A DNA stretch of 6,852 nt. It comes from Clostridia bacterium. Its GTDB lineage: Bacteria > Bacillota_A > Clostridia > Peptostreptococcales > JAAYPU01. Shown here in pieces: positions 5,936 to 6,852 of the stretch. Within the stretch, counting starts at the first letter, position 1. Each line of letters begins with the position of its first letter. The notes under the pieces are model-generated. The model did not search any database, was not told the DNA's origin, and was given only the letters and a program-made list of their open reading frames with translations. A program made the translations under genes and the position numbers. Location: the NCBI GenBank assembly GCA_022360735.1, contig JAKSCF010000014.1:1-6852 (forward strand), in the 5' to 3' direction.

Positions 5936-6852
5936 ATGGAAAACATAGTTGAAATAGCTAAAAAAGTTTTTATAACTTGTATGGGAGTAAAGGCCGGAGA
6001 AAAAATTTTAATACTAACAGATAATGAAAAGATTGAACTTGCTTCATATTTTGAACAGGCATCCAGAAGTCTAGGGATGGACACTACGCTAGTCGAAATA
6101 AACAATCAAAAAGGAGGAGAACCTCCGGAAAACGCTTGCAAAGCTCTGAAAGGTGCAGATGTATGCTTGATGATAACTACAAATTCATATACGCATACAA
6201 AAGCAAGAGTAGAAGCAAATAATAGAGGTTGCAGAATAGCAAGTTTACCGGGAATATCAAAAGAAATTGTCAAAAAAACTTTTGGAGCAGATTATGAAGA
6301 AATAGAGAGAATTTCTACAAATTTAAGTGACATGATGAGCGCTGCAAAGAGAATCAGGTTAATAACACAACTTGGTACAGATATTTCGTTCAATATTGAA
6401 GGTCGAAAAGGGATTGCAGATACAGGAAAACTTGATGAGTTTGGTGCATTTGGAAATCTTCCTGCCGGAGAGGCTATGATTGCACCGGTTGAAAATGTTA
6501 GTACCGGAACAGTTGTTATTGATGGGGTAATATGTACGGTTGGAATTCCCAAGCAACCGATAATATTAACCATTAAAGACGGGAAAATTGTTAATATCAA
6601 AAATGATGAAGGCAAACTCCATAGTTTTATGAGTAATTTTGCTGAGAATATTGATAAGGTAGCAGAATTTGGTATAGGAACCAATAAGCTGGCTGAAATT
6701 ATTAATAATCCTTTAGTCGATGAAAAGGTATTTTCAACGGTTCATTTAGGTTTTGGAAATAATTTATTCATGGGGGGAAATCAGAATTGTAACATTCATT
6801 TTGATATGATTATTAAAGAACCAACTGTATATCTTGATGACATTTGTATCAT
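5936..6852 (+). CDS. COG2309/M29 'leucyl aminopeptidase'-like metalloenzyme, 3' end outside window
   Basis: The frame runs from the ATG at 5936 to the window end without a stop: 305 full codons, partial at the 3' side. THTKAR (86-91) and ASLPGIS (102-108) are typical of the N-terminal domain of shorter COG2309 proteins. The metal-ligand positions of the M29 fold appear present: E179 in LPAGEAMIAP, E244 in AEFGIGTN, H270 in VHLGFGNN, and the H-x-D pair H288/D290 in NIHFDMII. The catalytic tyrosine, which I recall seven residues after the histidine in AmpS/AmpT, is L277 here. These proteins are usually annotated as aminopeptidases, but the group includes NicX, a 2,5-dihydroxypyridine dioxygenase with His/HxD iron ligands. 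Operon context with an NCS1 permease favours action on a small heterocycle or its ring-opened product. The fold is well supported; the reaction is not. Confidence 0.85.
   Translation, partial: MENIVEIAKKVFITCMGVKAGEKILILTDNEKIELASYFEQASRSLGMDTTLVEINNQKGGEPPENACKALKGADVCLMITTNSYTHTKARVEANNRGCRIASLPGISKEIVKKTFGADYEEIERISTNLSDMMSAAKRIRLITQLGTDISFNIEGRKGIADTGKLDEFGAFGNLPAGEAMIAPVENVSTGTVVIDGVICTVGIPKQPIILTIKDGKIVNIKNDEGKLHSFMSNFAENIDKVAEFGIGTNKLAEIINNPLVDEKVFSTVHLGFGNNLFMGGNQNCNIHFDMIIKEPTVYLDDICI

Noticed and set aside
6292..6684. 130-codon open frame on the - strand
   Set aside because: It lies wholly inside the M29-like gene on the opposite strand, whose protein shows clear family motifs; the antisense translation shows no recognisable domain.
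3516..6852. Known anaerobic purine-degradation (2,8-dioxopurine) cluster
   Set aside because: None of its usual partners (xanthine dehydrogenase subunits, SsnA, YgeW/X/Y, HyuA types) is visible in the window.

Overview
The window is AT-rich, every gene lies on the + strand, and the ribosome-binding sites are strong (AGAGGTG, GAGGGGAG, AGGGAGG). Together with the protein families, this points to a low-GC Bacillota, most likely an anaerobe of the Clostridia/Tissierellia type. That placement is an inference from composition and gene content; no rRNA or tRNA gene is present.

The layout has three transcription blocks. (1) Positions 2-1444 hold the C-terminal part of a protein with a beta-propeller domain of the Beta_propel family (PF09826). 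It is closed by a strong hairpin terminator and has no evident link to what follows. (2) After about 300 bp of AT-rich non-coding DNA comes a full-length PucR-family regulator (1744-3357), closed by its own hairpin terminator. (3) About 100 bp further on begins a tight operon: a DUF917/S-Me-THD family protein (3516-4598), an NCS1 cytosine-permease-like transporter (4624-5934), and a COG2309/M29 'aminopeptidase'-like metalloenzyme (5936 to beyond the window end). The last start codon lies one base after the permease stop.

The most interesting reading is that block 3 is a small, PucR-controlled uptake and breakdown cassette for an N-heterocycle (a nucleobase, hydantoin or thiohydantoin type of compound). 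The permease would import it. The DUF917 protein belongs to a family tied to thiohydantoin desulfuration and often found beside hydantoinases. The M29-like enzyme keeps the metal ligands of the fold but seems to lack the aminopeptidase catalytic tyrosine. COG2309 also contains NicX, a ring-cleaving dioxygenase, so a non-peptidase role is plausible. The substrate cannot be read from the sequence.

Smaller points include a perfect 13-bp dyad upstream of the PucR gene, an AT-rich palindrome upstream of the operon, a three-copy arm arrangement at the PucR terminator, and a 25-codon fragment resembling the start of a macro domain.
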